Source of the DNA: Calditrichia bacterium
Lineage (GTDB): Bacteria; Calditrichota; Calditrichia; Calditrichales; Calditrichaceae
NCBI GenBank assembly: GCA_027039465.1
Contig: JALWEA010000592.1
Coordinates: 1 to 21,745 of the forward strand
DNA length: 21,745 nucleotides
Reading direction: 5' to 3'
Translations under genes and position numbers: made by a program
Notes under the pieces: model-generated
The model's input: only the letters and a program-made list of their open reading frames with translations
Told to the model about the DNA's origin: nothing
The model's database searches: none
In this document: positions 7,619 through 15,998 of the stretch, one piece after another
Position numbering within the stretch: the stretch's first letter is position 1
How the letters are laid out: each line of letters opens with the position of its first letter

Positions 7619-8941
7619 ATGAAATTTTTTAATCGCGAAACGGAGCTAAAGCAATTGCAAGAAACCTATGCTCTTACCCGTAATAGTTCTCAAATGACAT
7701 TTATTACAGGTAGAAGACGGATTGGTAAAACAAGATTGATTTTAAAATATGCCGAAAAGCGCCCTTTCCTTTATTTTTTCGTTTCTCGCAAAAGCGAACC
7801 CCTCTTGTGTGAAGAGTACGCTCAGGAAATTGAGCAAAAATTAAATCGAAAAGTTTTTGGTAAAATCCAGAATTTTAAAGATATTTTTCAACTGGTTTTG
7901 GAAGAAAGTCGTAACCGACAACTTATTTTAATTATTGATGAAATTCAGGAATTTTTACGCATCAACCCCGCAGTGTTCAGCGACATTCAAAACATCTGGG
8001 ATCGTTTAAAAAATGAAACACGACTTCATTTGATATTCTGCGGATCGGTTTACTCCATGATGAAAAAAATTTTCGAACATGCCAAAGAGCCCTTATTCGC
8101 CAGAGCCGATCAAAAATTGATACTTCAACCCTTTAACGTTCATGTTCTCGAACAAATCTACAAAGAGTACAATCAACGCATTCGTTTAAAAGACTATTTG
8201 GCGTTTTTTACCATTACCGGCGGTGTGGCCAAATACGTAGAATACTTTGCCGACCGTAATTTGTTCACCTTTAAAAAAATGGTCGATGAAATTTTTCGCG
8301 AAAATTCTCTTTTTCTGGAAGAAGGGAAAAACGTGTTAATCGAAGAATTCGGCAAAGAATACACCACGTATTTTTCCATTTTATCTTTAATTGCATCTTC
8401 GAAAACAAGTCGCAGCGAAATGGAATCTATTTTAGGACAAAATATTGGCGGGTATTTGGATCGTTTGGAAAATCAATTCGAAATTATTGAAAAAGTAAAA
8501 CCCATTTTGGCCAAACCTTCGGGAAGATTGCAGAAATATGCCATCCGTGATCATTTCCTTAGCTTTTGGTTCCGGTTCATTTACAAATATTACAGCGCGC
8601 TTGAAATCAAAAACTTTGATTACCTTAAACAAATCGTAAAAAGAGATTTTGACACCTATTCCGGTAAATTTCTGGAAAAATATTTTAGAGAAAAATTGGC
8701 TTTGAGTGGCAAATTTAACCGAATCGGCAGTTACTGGGAAAAAGGCAAACAAAACGAAATTGATATTGTGGCTCTAAACGAAATGGAGAAAAGAGCGCTC
8801 ATTGCGGAAGTAAAGCTAAATAAGGAAAGAGCGTCTTTGCAACTACTTCACCAAAAGGCTCTACGCCTTACGAATATGCTGAAAGATTACCAAATTGAAT
8901 TTAAACTGTTTGCCTTGGAGGATATTTTTAAAGAGATTTGA
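7619..8941 (+). CDS. Archaeal-type AAA ATPase with DUF234 nuclease-like C-terminus
   Basis: 440 residues. N-terminal P-loop ATPase of the PF01637 (ATPase_2) type: FNRETELKQL, Walker A GRRRIGKT (31-38), Walker B LILIIDEIQEF (about 102-112), sensor-like FCGSVYSMM (about 140-148). A helical middle part follows. The C-terminus is DUF234-like, with HFLSFWFRF (about 315) and a PD-(D/E)xK-type core EIDIVALNE...AEVK (E380, D382, E397, K399). Proteins of this type are widespread, often stand alone, and have no agreed function; a mobile-element or defence role has been guessed for some. The ATG is 22 bp after the 15-bp repeats; only a weak AGG precedes it. No partner gene is adjacent, and a palindromic repeat array lies directly downstream. 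Confidence 0.88.
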   Translation: MKFFNRETELKQLQETYALTRNSSQMTFITGRRRIGKTRLILKYAEKRPFLYFFVSRKSEPLLCEEYAQEIEQKLNRKVFGKIQNFKDIFQLVLEESRNRQLILIIDEIQEFLRINPAVFSDIQNIWDRLKNETRLHLIFCGSVYSMMKKIFEHAKEPLFARADQKLILQPFNVHVLEQIYKEYNQRIRLKDYLAFFTITGGVAKYVEYFADRNLFTFKKMVDEIFRENSLFLEEGKNVLIEEFGKEYTTYFSILSLIASSKTSRSEMESILGQNIGGYLDRLENQFEIIEKVKPILAKPSGRLQKYAIRDHFLSFWFRFIYKYYSALEIKNFDYLKQIVKRDFDTYSGKFLEKYFREKLALSGKFNRIGSYWEKGKQNEIDIVALNEMEKRALIAEVKLNKERASLQLLHQKALRLTNMLKDYQIEFKLFALEDIFKEI

Positions 8942-9089
8942 TAGTGGTTTGATCTGTTGAGAAAAGAATTCTTATATTAATCGGATAACACGAAAGTAAA
9001 AATGATATTTTAAGAAGCTCTGAAAATCAGAATCACAACTGATGACGATCCATTACACCGCGATGGAGTAAAAATTGTTTTTAAGAATC

Positions 9090-9164
9090 GTCCCGTCAGG
9101 GACGAATTGCCATTAGCACAAAAATTCATTTGAGGGAAACAAATGCCCGCTCAAAAATATGCAC
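9090..9164 (+). repeat. Decayed partial unit, 5' end of the 376-bp array
   Basis: These 75 bases align without gaps to the last 75 bases of the next unit (9466-9540). They share the GTCCC-N4-GGGAC hairpin and the ATTCAT core of the next palindrome, but are clearly more diverged. Confidence 0.65.
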
Positions 9165-9540
9165 GTCCCGAACGGGACAGAATGAAATTCATTGCACCCA
9201 TTATTTTGCATGCCAACAACGCCGTTTTTCAATTGTCCCTTCGGGACAACATTATTGATAGTGGGTTTTCTTTTTACCCATATTTGAAAATATGGGCTAT
9301 GCGCATCCCATCGCTACGCGATGGTTTTTGAACAATCCGCCATTTAAATCCGTCCTGATAATGACAAAGTGCAATCAACACGCAAATTCATGTTTGAGAA
9401 CCACCAAACCCAAATCCCGGCCCGATAAGGAAGAAATGAACGAAGGCGTCACCCAACCAATCGGAGTCCCGTTAGGGACGATGTGCCAATAGCCCACAGA
9501 TTCATCTGTGGGAATTAAATACACGCACCAAAATGTACCC
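9165..9540 (+). repeat. 376-bp hairpin unit, copy 1
   Basis: Six small palindromes: GTCCCG-aa-CGGGAC (9165-9178), TTGTCCC-ttc-GGGACAA (9233-9249), CCCATATTT-ga-AAATATGGG (9277-9296), CCATCGC-tac-GCGATGG (9308-9324), GTCCC-gtta-GGGAC (9466-9479) and CCCACAGAT-tc-ATCTGTGGG (9493-9512). Between the fourth and fifth is about 140 bp of non-palindromic sequence almost unchanged in copy 2. Confidence 0.85.
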
Positions 9541-9915
9541 GTCCCGAACGAGACAGAATGAAATTCATTGCGCCCATTTTTTGCGCGCTAATAAACTCGT
9601 TTTTCAATTGTCCCTTCGGGACAACATTATTGATGGTGGGTTTTCTTTTTACCCATATTTGAAAATATGGGCTATTAGCATACCATCACTACGCGATGGT
9701 TCTTGAACAATCCGCCATTTAAATCCGTCCTGATAATGACAAAGTGCAATCAACACGCAAATTCATTTTTGAGAACCACCAAACCCAAATCCCGTCCCGA
9801 TAAGGAAGAAATGAACGAATGCATCACCCAACCAATCAGAGTCCCGTTAGGGACGATGTGCTAATAGCCCACAGATTCATCTGTGGGAATTAAATACACG
9901 AAATAAAATATGGCC
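9541..9915 (+). repeat. 375-bp hairpin unit, copy 2
   Basis: Direct tandem copy of the unit at 9165-9540, roughly nine bases in ten identical by eye and one base shorter. The second, third, fifth and sixth hairpins are intact. The first has one mismatch (GAGAC arm), and so does the fourth (CCATCAC arm). Confidence 0.85.
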
Positions 9916-9939
9916 GTCCCGAATGGGACGGTATGATTT
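9916..9939 (+). repeat. Start of a third hairpin unit (partial)
   Basis: GTCCC-gaat-GGGAC followed by a GTATGA-like stretch matches the first bases of copies 1 and 2 in register. Similarity then ends, so the array stops within its third unit. Confidence 0.65.
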
Positions 9940-10030
9940 TAATATTACAAATTATTTAAACCGTCCATATTTTAAGAATCGATTAAAAATTCTTTTGGCC
10001 TGAAATGTATATTAACCCCCATAAAACGAC

Positions 10031-10055
10031 AAAAGGGACGCTTGCGCGTCCCTTT
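10031..10055 (-). terminator. Intrinsic terminator of clpB
   Basis: 10-bp perfect stem AAAGGGACGC / GCGTCCCTTT (10032-10041 with 10046-10055) with a four-base loop. On the minus strand it is followed by TTTTGTCGTTTTAT. It lies 20 bases after the clpB stop. Confidence 0.85.
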
Positions 10056-10074
10056 CGTTGTATCCTCACCTCCA

Positions 10075-12693
10075 TTAAGCTGCTTCGCGTTTGCGCGAAA
10101 AGACCAGCCCTTCGGCATTGGCCGAAATAACCACCGTGTCGCCCGGAACTATGGTTCCGGCAATGATCTCTTTGGCCAGCTCGTTGACCAGCTCTTTCTG
10201 GATCAGGCGGCGTAACGGCCGTGCGCCAAAGGCCGGATCGTAACCTTTTTCCACCAGATATTCCACAGCAGAATCGGTCAGTTCCGCATTGTAATCGTTT
10301 TCGGCCAGCATTTCCTGTACGCGTTTGAACTGCAACTTGACGATCTCTTTCATGTCTTCCTTGTTCAACGGACGGAAGACGATGATGTCATCCACACGGT
10401 TCAGGAATTCCGGACGCAAGCTTTGTTTCAGGAATTCGATAACGTTCTTGCGAATGTCTTCGTACACTTCTTCTAGTTTTTCCTGCGTCACATTTTCCGA
10501 ACGTTCGCGGATGTAGCTGGCGCCCAGGTTAGAGGTCATGATGATGATCGTATTCTTGAAATCAACCGTGCGCCCTTTGTTGTCCGTCAAACGTCCGTCT
10601 TCCAACACCTGCAACAGAATGTTGAAAACTTCCGGATGCGCTTTTTCGATTTCGTCCAGCAGAACCACAGAGTACGGTTTGCGCCGCACTTGCTCGGTTA
10701 ACTGGCCGCCTTCTTCGTAGCCCACGTAGCCCGGAGGCGAACCGATAAGGCGCGAAACCGAATGCCGCTCCATGTACTCGGACATATCGATGCGAATCAT
10801 GGCGTTCTCGTCGTCGAACAGGAACTCGGCCAGCGCTTTGGCCAACTCGGTTTTACCCACACCGGTGGAACCTAAGAAAATGAACGATCCGATCGGACGA
10901 TTTTTATCGCTCAAACCGGCACGGGAACGACGCACCGCATCGGCCACAGCCCGAATGGCTTCATCCTGACCAACCACACGCTGGTGCAGGCGTTCTTCCA
11001 TTTTGAGCAACTTTTCTTTTTCGCTCTCTAACATGCGCTGAACTGGAATGCCCGTCCAACGGGAAACGATTTCGGCAATGTCCTCTTCATCCACCTCTTC
11101 TTTGAGCATGGGATGGCCTTTTTGGATTTCGGCCAACTTGGCGTTCAATTGCTCGATTTCTTTTTCGGCTGCCGGAATTAAACTGTAGCGAATTTCGGCC
11201 ACTTTATCCAGCTTACCTTCACGTTCCGCAATTTCCATTTGCGTGCGGTATTCTTCGATTTTGGATTTCAACTCGCGAATCTTTTGAATGGTCTCGCGTT
11301 CGGCCTTCCACTGCGTACGCAACTGTTTGGCCTTTTCTTCCAGATTGGCTTTTTCTTTTTTGATAATTTCCAATCGTTTTTTGGAAGCTTCGTCTTTTTC
11401 TTTCTTCAAAGCCACCATCTCGATTTCCAATTGTTTGATGCGGCGTTCCACATCATCCAGCTCTTCGGGCATGGAATCGATTTCAATACGCAATTTGGAA
11501 GCCGCTTCGTCGATCAGGTCAATGGCTTTGTCCGGTAAAAAGCGGTCGTTGATGTATCGTTTGGAAAGCGTTGCCGCAGCCACAATGGCCGAATCTTTAA
11601 TGCGCACACCGTGGTGCACTTCATATTTTTCTTTCAAACCGCGCAAGATGGAAATCGTGTCTTCCACCGAAGGTTCGTCAATCAAAACCGGTTGGAAACG
11701 ACGTTCGAGCGCGGCATCTTTCTCGATGTACTTGCGATATTCATCCAAAGTGGTGGCGCCAATGGTGTGCAATTCACCGCGCGCCAAAGCCGGTTTGATC
11801 ATATTGGAAGCATCAACCGCACCTTCGGCCGCACCGGCGCCCACAATGGTGTGCAACTCGTCGATGAACAGAATGATTTGGCCTTCGGCTTCGGTAATCT
11901 CTTTGATAACCGCCTTTAACCGTTCCTCGAATTCACCGCGGAATTTCGCACCGGCAATCAAGGCGCCCAGGTCAAGCGCCACAAGGCGTTTGTCCTTCAG
12001 GTTTTCCGGCACATCACCGTTGACAATTCGATGCGCAATGCCTTCCACGATGGCTGTTTTACCCACACCAGGCTCACCGATCAGCACCGGATTGTTTTTG
12101 GTACGGCGCGAAAGCACCTGCAACACGCGACGAATCTCTTCGTCACGACCGATGACCGGATCCAGCTTTCCTTTACGCGCCAGATCGGTTAAGTCGCGAC
12201 CGTAACGTTCCAGCGCCTGGTATTTGGCTTCCGGATTCTGGTCGGTCACGCGTTGATTGCCGCGAATCTCCATCAGCGCGCGCAAAATCATTTCTTTGGT
12301 CAAACCGAACGAAGCCAAAATACGACCGGCATCGCCTTCCTTTTCTTCGCTAATGGCTAACAGCAAATGCTCGGTACTGATGAATTCGTCTTTCAGATTG
12401 CGCGCTTCGTTAAAAGCTTCGTTCAAAACCTTGTTGGCGCGCTGACTCAAATAGGTTTGTCCCACACCGGAAACGCGCGGGAACTTATCGATAGCCGCAT
12501 CCAATTTTTGTTCCAATTGCGGTAAAGGAATACCGTATTTTTTCACGATGGCCTGAACCACACCTTCGGAATCGGCCAACAGGGCCTTTAAGATGTGTTC
12601 CGGCTCAATTTGTTGTTGTCCGTTTTCCATGACAAGACGCTGCGCTTCGGCAATGGCGTCCTGTGCTTTTATGGTAAATTTTTCTAAGTTCAT
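10075..12693 (-). CDS. clpB: ATP-dependent protein disaggregase ClpB
   Basis: 872-residue Hsp100 chaperone that pulls polypeptides out of aggregates with the DnaK system, in the cytoplasm. Order: Clp N domain (about 1-145), first AAA domain with Walker A GEPGVGKT (206-213) and Walker B IILFIDELHT, a long middle-domain coiled coil (about 405-525, KKEKDEASKKRLEIIKKEK-like heptads), and a second AAA domain with GSTGVGKT, VVLLDEIEKAHPEVF and the GARPLRRLIQ C-terminal block. The middle domain separates ClpB from ClpA and ClpC. Length and motifs are normal. The ATG at 12693 has a perfect AGGAGG at 12701-12706, seven bases away. It follows tatA and radA on the same strand and ends in a terminator. 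No CIRCE element is seen upstream. Confidence 0.98.
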   Translation of the reverse strand: MNLEKFTIKAQDAIAEAQRLVMENGQQQIEPEHILKALLADSEGVVQAIVKKYGIPLPQLEQKLDAAIDKFPRVSGVGQTYLSQRANKVLNEAFNEARNLKDEFISTEHLLLAISEEKEGDAGRILASFGLTKEMILRALMEIRGNQRVTDQNPEAKYQALERYGRDLTDLARKGKLDPVIGRDEEIRRVLQVLSRRTKNNPVLIGEPGVGKTAIVEGIAHRIVNGDVPENLKDKRLVALDLGALIAGAKFRGEFEERLKAVIKEITEAEGQIILFIDELHTIVGAGAAEGAVDASNMIKPALARGELHTIGATTLDEYRKYIEKDAALERRFQPVLIDEPSVEDTISILRGLKEKYEVHHGVRIKDSAIVAAATLSKRYINDRFLPDKAIDLIDEAASKLRIEIDSMPEELDDVERRIKQLEIEMVALKKEKDEASKKRLEIIKKEKANLEEKAKQLRTQWKAERETIQKIRELKSKIEEYRTQMEIAEREGKLDKVAEIRYSLIPAAEKEIEQLNAKLAEIQKGHPMLKEEVDEEDIAEIVSRWTGIPVQRMLESEKEKLLKMEERLHQRVVGQDEAIRAVADAVRRSRAGLSDKNRPIGSFIFLGSTGVGKTELAKALAEFLFDDENAMIRIDMSEYMERHSVSRLIGSPPGYVGYEEGGQLTEQVRRKPYSVVLLDEIEKAHPEVFNILLQVLEDGRLTDNKGRTVDFKNTIIIMTSNLGASYIRERSENVTQEKLEEVYEDIRKNVIEFLKQSLRPEFLNRVDDIIVFRPLNKEDMKEIVKLQFKRVQEMLAENDYNAELTDSAVEYLVEKGYDPAFGARPLRRLIQKELVNELAKEIIAGTIVPGDTVVISANAEGLVFSRKREAA

Positions 12694-12846
12694 GGGTGTT
12701 CCTCCTCATTTTTTATTAATTTGCCAGAATAGAAAGCAAATTAAATGCCAAACCCAAAACGGCGGAAAAACAGGACATTATTAACGGTAGGCGTGTAAAA
12801 AATATTAAAGGACGACAGACAGGTGCGCCTCATTGACGGAACGGGC

Positions 12847-13014
12847 TTACACTTTGTCAGAGTGCGTATCGTCTTTACCGGCATCCTGAATGCCTTTTTT
12901 GAAGGATTTAATGCTGGAGCCGAGACTCTTCGCCAGCGTAGGAATTCGCTTGCCCCCGAACAATAAAAGGACAATGATAAAAATGATTAAAATTTCGGTG
13001 AATCCAAAACTCAT
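12847..13014 (-). CDS. tatA: Sec-independent translocase component TatA/TatE
   Basis: 55 residues, read directly from the sequence between radA and clpB. It begins MSFGFTEILIIFIIVLLL (membrane helix, about 5-19), then the FGGKRIP hinge (19-25), then an amphipathic helix LAKSLGSSIKSFKKGIQ (27-43) and a short acidic tail ending HSDKV. This is the compact TatA/E design; TatA forms the pore-like ring that lets folded proteins cross the inner membrane. The ATG at 13012-13014 is preceded by AGGAAAG. tatB and tatC are not in the window. It is probably co-transcribed with radA (91-bp gap) upstream. At 55 residues it is at the short end for the family. Confidence 0.93.
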   Translation of the reverse strand: MSFGFTEILIIFIIVLLLFGGKRIPTLAKSLGSSIKSFKKGIQDAGKDDTHSDKV

Positions 13015-13105
13015 GTTACTCTTTCCTTTTTTCGCTAACCGGAATTAATTTAACCCGTCCGTTGCGCAAATCAAAATTTTAGTTGCAGAACAACACAATT
13101 GTTTT

Positions 13106-14476
13106 TTACAAAGCTGCCCCAAAGACGTTCCCTTGGCTCAGAATTTCGTTTAATTTTTTAAACGGCCGAACTTTGGCCTTTACCCGCAAATTAAGTTTTC
13201 GCCGAAATTCGGGTACGATTACGTTTTTGAATCCCAACTTGTCCGCTTCTTTAATGCGTTCCACAACTTGATGCACCGGACGCAATTCGGCATTCAATCC
13301 CACTTCGCCGATAAAAACCGCATCCGGCGGCAAGGGCTTTTCTTCCAAAGAAGACAACAAAGCCATGCAAATTCCCAAATCGGCGGCCGGATCTCCGACC
13401 CGAATACCCCCTGCCGTTTTAATGAACACATCGTAAAAGCCGAAGGGCTTGCCGATTTTCTTCTCCAACACGGCCAAAAGCAAATTCATGCGCCGATGAT
13501 CGATGCCGCTGGCCGTGCGCTGCGGTACGCCGAATTGCGTTTTGCTGACCAAAGCCTGAATTTCGATGAGCATGGGACGATTGCCTTCCATAATGGCCAC
13601 CACCGCCGTGCCCATGCGATCGTCCACATCGGGATTCAAAAACAGCTCCGAAGGATTGGCCACCGGAATCAGACCTTTACTTTCCATGCGGAAAAGCGCG
13701 ATTTCATTGACCGGCCCGTAACGGTTTTTCACACTGCGCAAAATGCGGTAATCCGCTTTGTTATCGCCTTCAAAATACAGCACGGTATCGACCAAATGTT
13801 CCAACACTTTCGGCCCGGCCAGCCCGCCTTCCTTAGTTACATGACCGATGATGAACAGTGAAATGTTATTTTCTTTAGCCAGACGCACCAGACCGGCCGT
13901 TGTGTAGCGCAATTGACTAATATTGCCTGGCAGGCCGTCGATGTCTTCGCTCATTACGGTTTGAATGGAATCGATCACCGCCACACCAGGACGATGCTTG
14001 AGCAGCAAATGTTCGATTTGCTCTAACGAGGTCATATTCTGGAAATACAAATTGGGCTCGGAAACGCCCAAACGTTTGGCCCGGTTTTTAATTTGGTGCA
14101 GAGACTCTTCGCCGGAAATGAAGACTTTTTTCTCTTTGGTTCGGAATGAATCAAGCATTTGCAAAAGTAAAGTGGATTTGCCGATACCAGGATCTCCGCC
14201 GATCAATGTAACGGAGCCTACCACATTGCCGCCGCCCAGCACATGATCCAGTTCGCCGATTCCGGTGGAATAGCGCGCTTCTTCCGGAACTTCTGCAGTG
14301 AGTAACGGAATTAATTCGGTTGCTCCTTCCTTTCGCCCTGATTTAGCTTTTTTCGGTAATTCCACCTGTTCTTCAAAACTGTTCCAGGCGCCGCACTGAG
14401 GACACTTGCCCAGCCATTTTTCCGAACGGTAACCGCATTCCGAACATAAAAAATAGACGTGTTGTTTTTTGGCCAT
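13106..14476 (-). CDS. radA: DNA repair protein RadA (Sms)
   Basis: 456-residue RecA-like ATPase that helps branch migration during recombination repair. The N-terminal zinc finger C11-x2-C14 and C25-x2-C28 (CSECGYRSEKWLGKCPQCGAWNSF region) is intact. Walker A GDPGIGKST lies at about 94-102, and ISGEES and VAVIDSIQTV follow. The RadA-specific KNR-(F/Y)-G motif is KNRYG at 250-254. The C-terminal Lon-protease-like domain runs from about 290 (GGIRVGDPAADLGICMALLSS near 350). Length is normal. The ATG at 14474-14476 has a weak GGAATT upstream. It is probably the first gene of a radA-tatA-(clpB) set. Confidence 0.97.
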   Translation of the reverse strand: MAKKQHVYFLCSECGYRSEKWLGKCPQCGAWNSFEEQVELPKKAKSGRKEGATELIPLLTAEVPEEARYSTGIGELDHVLGGGNVVGSVTLIGGDPGIGKSTLLLQMLDSFRTKEKKVFISGEESLHQIKNRAKRLGVSEPNLYFQNMTSLEQIEHLLLKHRPGVAVIDSIQTVMSEDIDGLPGNISQLRYTTAGLVRLAKENNISLFIIGHVTKEGGLAGPKVLEHLVDTVLYFEGDNKADYRILRSVKNRYGPVNEIALFRMESKGLIPVANPSELFLNPDVDDRMGTAVVAIMEGNRPMLIEIQALVSKTQFGVPQRTASGIDHRRMNLLLAVLEKKIGKPFGFYDVFIKTAGGIRVGDPAADLGICMALLSSLEEKPLPPDAVFIGEVGLNAELRPVHQVVERIKEADKLGFKNVIVPEFRRKLNLRVKAKVRPFKKLNEILSQGNVFGAAL

Positions 14477-14555
14477 TTTAATTCCGATTTGATTTTTATA
14501 TCATTTATTGTCTCGGTTTTCATCCCAAAGCAAAAAGGAAACGAACCCAAACCCG

Positions 14556-14584
14556 ATATTACAATAGAATCATTTTCGGTGCAA
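14556..14584 (-). promoter_or_regulatory. Possible radA promoter
   Basis: On the minus strand TTGCAC (14584-14579) and TAATAT (14561-14556) are 17 bp apart and lie about 80 bp before the radA start. The match to consensus is only moderate. Confidence 0.3.
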
Positions 14585-14666
14585 AATAAAAGCGCCGCCC
14601 AAAATAGAAGGTTGTAAAAAGCGGAGACGCTTCCCTACCGATTTTTATCATTGGCCATTCTTTTGG

Positions 14667-15596
14667 CTACCGATAATCCTGCTCAACAATCGTTTTAATA
14701 CCGGTTTGGTATGAAGTGGGTTTAAAATCAAAATAACTTTCAAACTTACTGCTGTCAAAAACATAGTCCCGATCGTATTGGTACAACATTTCCGTCATTT
14801 CCCGCATCACCGGTTGGAATAATCCGATTAAACGCAACATGAACTTTGAAACCAACTGGTATTTAGGCTCTACGCCCATTTCCTTTGCTATGGCTTCGAT
14901 CCATTCTTTTCCCGTTAAGGGATTAGAAGCCGTGGGCAGATGCCAAACCTGATTAAAGGCTTCCGGCGTATTGCCCAACAAGGCGGTTGCTCTTGCCGCG
15001 TCGGGTACGTAGGTAAAGGAATGCTTAAAATTGACGGAGGAGAACCAGAACGCCTTTTTACCTTTGCTGAAATTATTAAACACCGTTTCCGTTAAAACGC
15101 TAGTATTTTTAATGGAAGGGCCGTAAAAATCCGCAGATCGCGCGATAACCGCCCGCAGTTCGCCTTTTTCCATTTCATTAATGAGCATATTGGCGATTAA
15201 ATTTCTTACCCGACCTTTTTTGCTAACGGGATTGATCGGCGTTTCTTCGGTCATAAAAGACAGGTAATTCGGATCGTACATGTAAATATTGTCAAAAAAC
15301 ACGAGCGCGGCATTTACCTGCTTACAAGCGTTAATTACATTTTCCATGATTAAGGGCCATTGCCGTTGCCACACTTTTGTGTTGTAAGGAAGGCCGACAG
15401 TCAGATAAACAACTTCAGAGCCTTTTACGGCTTTCAAAACTTCGTCCGAGTTTGTTAAGTCCGCCGGGACTAATTGATCATCCGGATTGACCGCTTTGGG
15501 ATTACGGCTTACCAAACGGATTTCATTTGTGTATTCTCTGAGCGCTTTTGCCAACTCAACGCCGACAGCCCCGCCGGCACCAAGAATGGTTTGCAT
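14667..15596 (-). CDS. Atypical SDR-type NAD(P)-binding protein
   Basis: 309 residues with the Rossmann start ILGAGGAVGVELAKAL (GxGGxxG, residues 4-19), then LVSRNP, VPADLTN (D near 50) and VVYLTVG, the layout of extended/atypical short-chain dehydrogenases (NAD-dependent epimerase/dehydratase group). Substrate-side blocks ARSADFYGP (about 152-160), FTYVPDAARA and VWHLPTASNPLTGKEW are conserved in this subgroup. The place where the catalytic Tyr-x-x-x-Lys is expected reads NPVSKKGRVRNLIANML, without the Tyr, so classical dehydrogenase chemistry is doubtful. GGAGGGA precedes the ATG at 15594-15596. It is flanked by non-coding DNA and is likely a single-gene unit. Confidence 0.85.
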   Translation of the reverse strand: MQTILGAGGAVGVELAKALREYTNEIRLVSRNPKAVNPDDQLVPADLTNSDEVLKAVKGSEVVYLTVGLPYNTKVWQRQWPLIMENVINACKQVNAALVFFDNIYMYDPNYLSFMTEETPINPVSKKGRVRNLIANMLINEMEKGELRAVIARSADFYGPSIKNTSVLTETVFNNFSKGKKAFWFSSVNFKHSFTYVPDAARATALLGNTPEAFNQVWHLPTASNPLTGKEWIEAIAKEMGVEPKYQLVSKFMLRLIGLFQPVMREMTEMLYQYDRDYVFDSSKFESYFDFKPTSYQTGIKTIVEQDYR

Positions 15597-15820
15597 AAGA
15601 TTCCCTCCGAATATTGATTTGCGATGACTCGTTGTGAGCCATCTGCCAATTGGAACGCTTATTCCGCAACTTTTATTCTCTGAAAAATTTTTAAGAGGGA
15701 TAATATTGCTTTGCCAATTTCGTAAGCAAGTGGCCTGTCATTCTGAGGCCAGGAACCATGCTGGCGTCATGGATTATTAAGATAGTGGCATGGATTAATT
15801 GGGAATTGGGAACTGGTACG

Positions 15821-15952
15821 GCAACCGTGTCTCGATACGATCCCGCTGGCGCGGTCTCTACTCGACAACCGGTTGCCTTTGACTGCGTCCGGTTCCCGAG
15901 TAGCCCGCCTGAGGCGGGCGTATCGAGGGACGGACGTGCCACAACATGTCAA
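15821..15952 (+). repeat. Dispersed repeat A, copy 1 (cloverleaf-forming)
   Basis: 132 bp, five differences from the copy at 20431-20562. Outer arms TCGATACG (15832-15839) and CGTATCGA (15919-15926) enclose three hairpins: CCGC-tggc-GCGG (15843-15854), a long arm CTACTCG + AACCGG / CCGGTT + CGAGTAG (15858-15903), and CCCGCC-tga-GGCGGG (15904-15918). Confidence 0.88.
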
Positions 15953-15998
15953 TAGTAAAGAAGTTCCGAGAATCGGGACGGAATGAAGAATCCCTTAC

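Larger units (their letters stand above)
8942..10030. other. Non-coding, palindrome-rich spacer
   Basis: 1.1 kb without a convincing gene. It is mostly a tandem array of about 376-bp units (separate entries). The first 100 bases after the ATPase hold only a decayed piece of a unit: an imperfect copy of the CCATCG...CGATGG hairpin at 9050-9066. The short open frames here are translations of palindromes. Confidence 0.8.

Noticed and set aside
9143..9492. Two short plus-strand open frames in the 376-bp array
   Set aside because: Their residues are translations of the palindromes (for example QLSLRDN from TTGTCCCTTCGGGACAAC); frames are not kept between copies 1 and 2.
9165..9915. CRISPR array
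   Set aside because: The units are about 376 bp with internal hairpins, not short repeats with unique spacers, and no cas genes are present.
11288..12205. 305-codon open frame opposite clpB
   Set aside because: Serine/arginine-rich antisense shadow of a highly conserved gene; no ribosome-binding site or family.
12694..12846. CIRCE/HrcA operator or heat-shock promoter for clpB
   Set aside because: No GAGTGCTAA-type inverted repeat or sigma-32-like pair was found in the spacer; expression may come from the radA promoter.
12741..12974. 77-codon minus-strand frame between clpB and radA
   Set aside because: Wrong frame over tatA; the in-frame TatA has the membrane helix, the FGGKRIP hinge and a ribosome-binding site.
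15832..15926. tRNA gene (because of the cloverleaf fold)
   Set aside because: Arm lengths, loop sequences and anticodon positions do not fit a tRNA; 95 bases with a 13-pair middle arm.
15691..15955. Short open frames on both strands over repeat A
   Set aside because: They translate the palindromic repeat; no family resemblance and no start signals.
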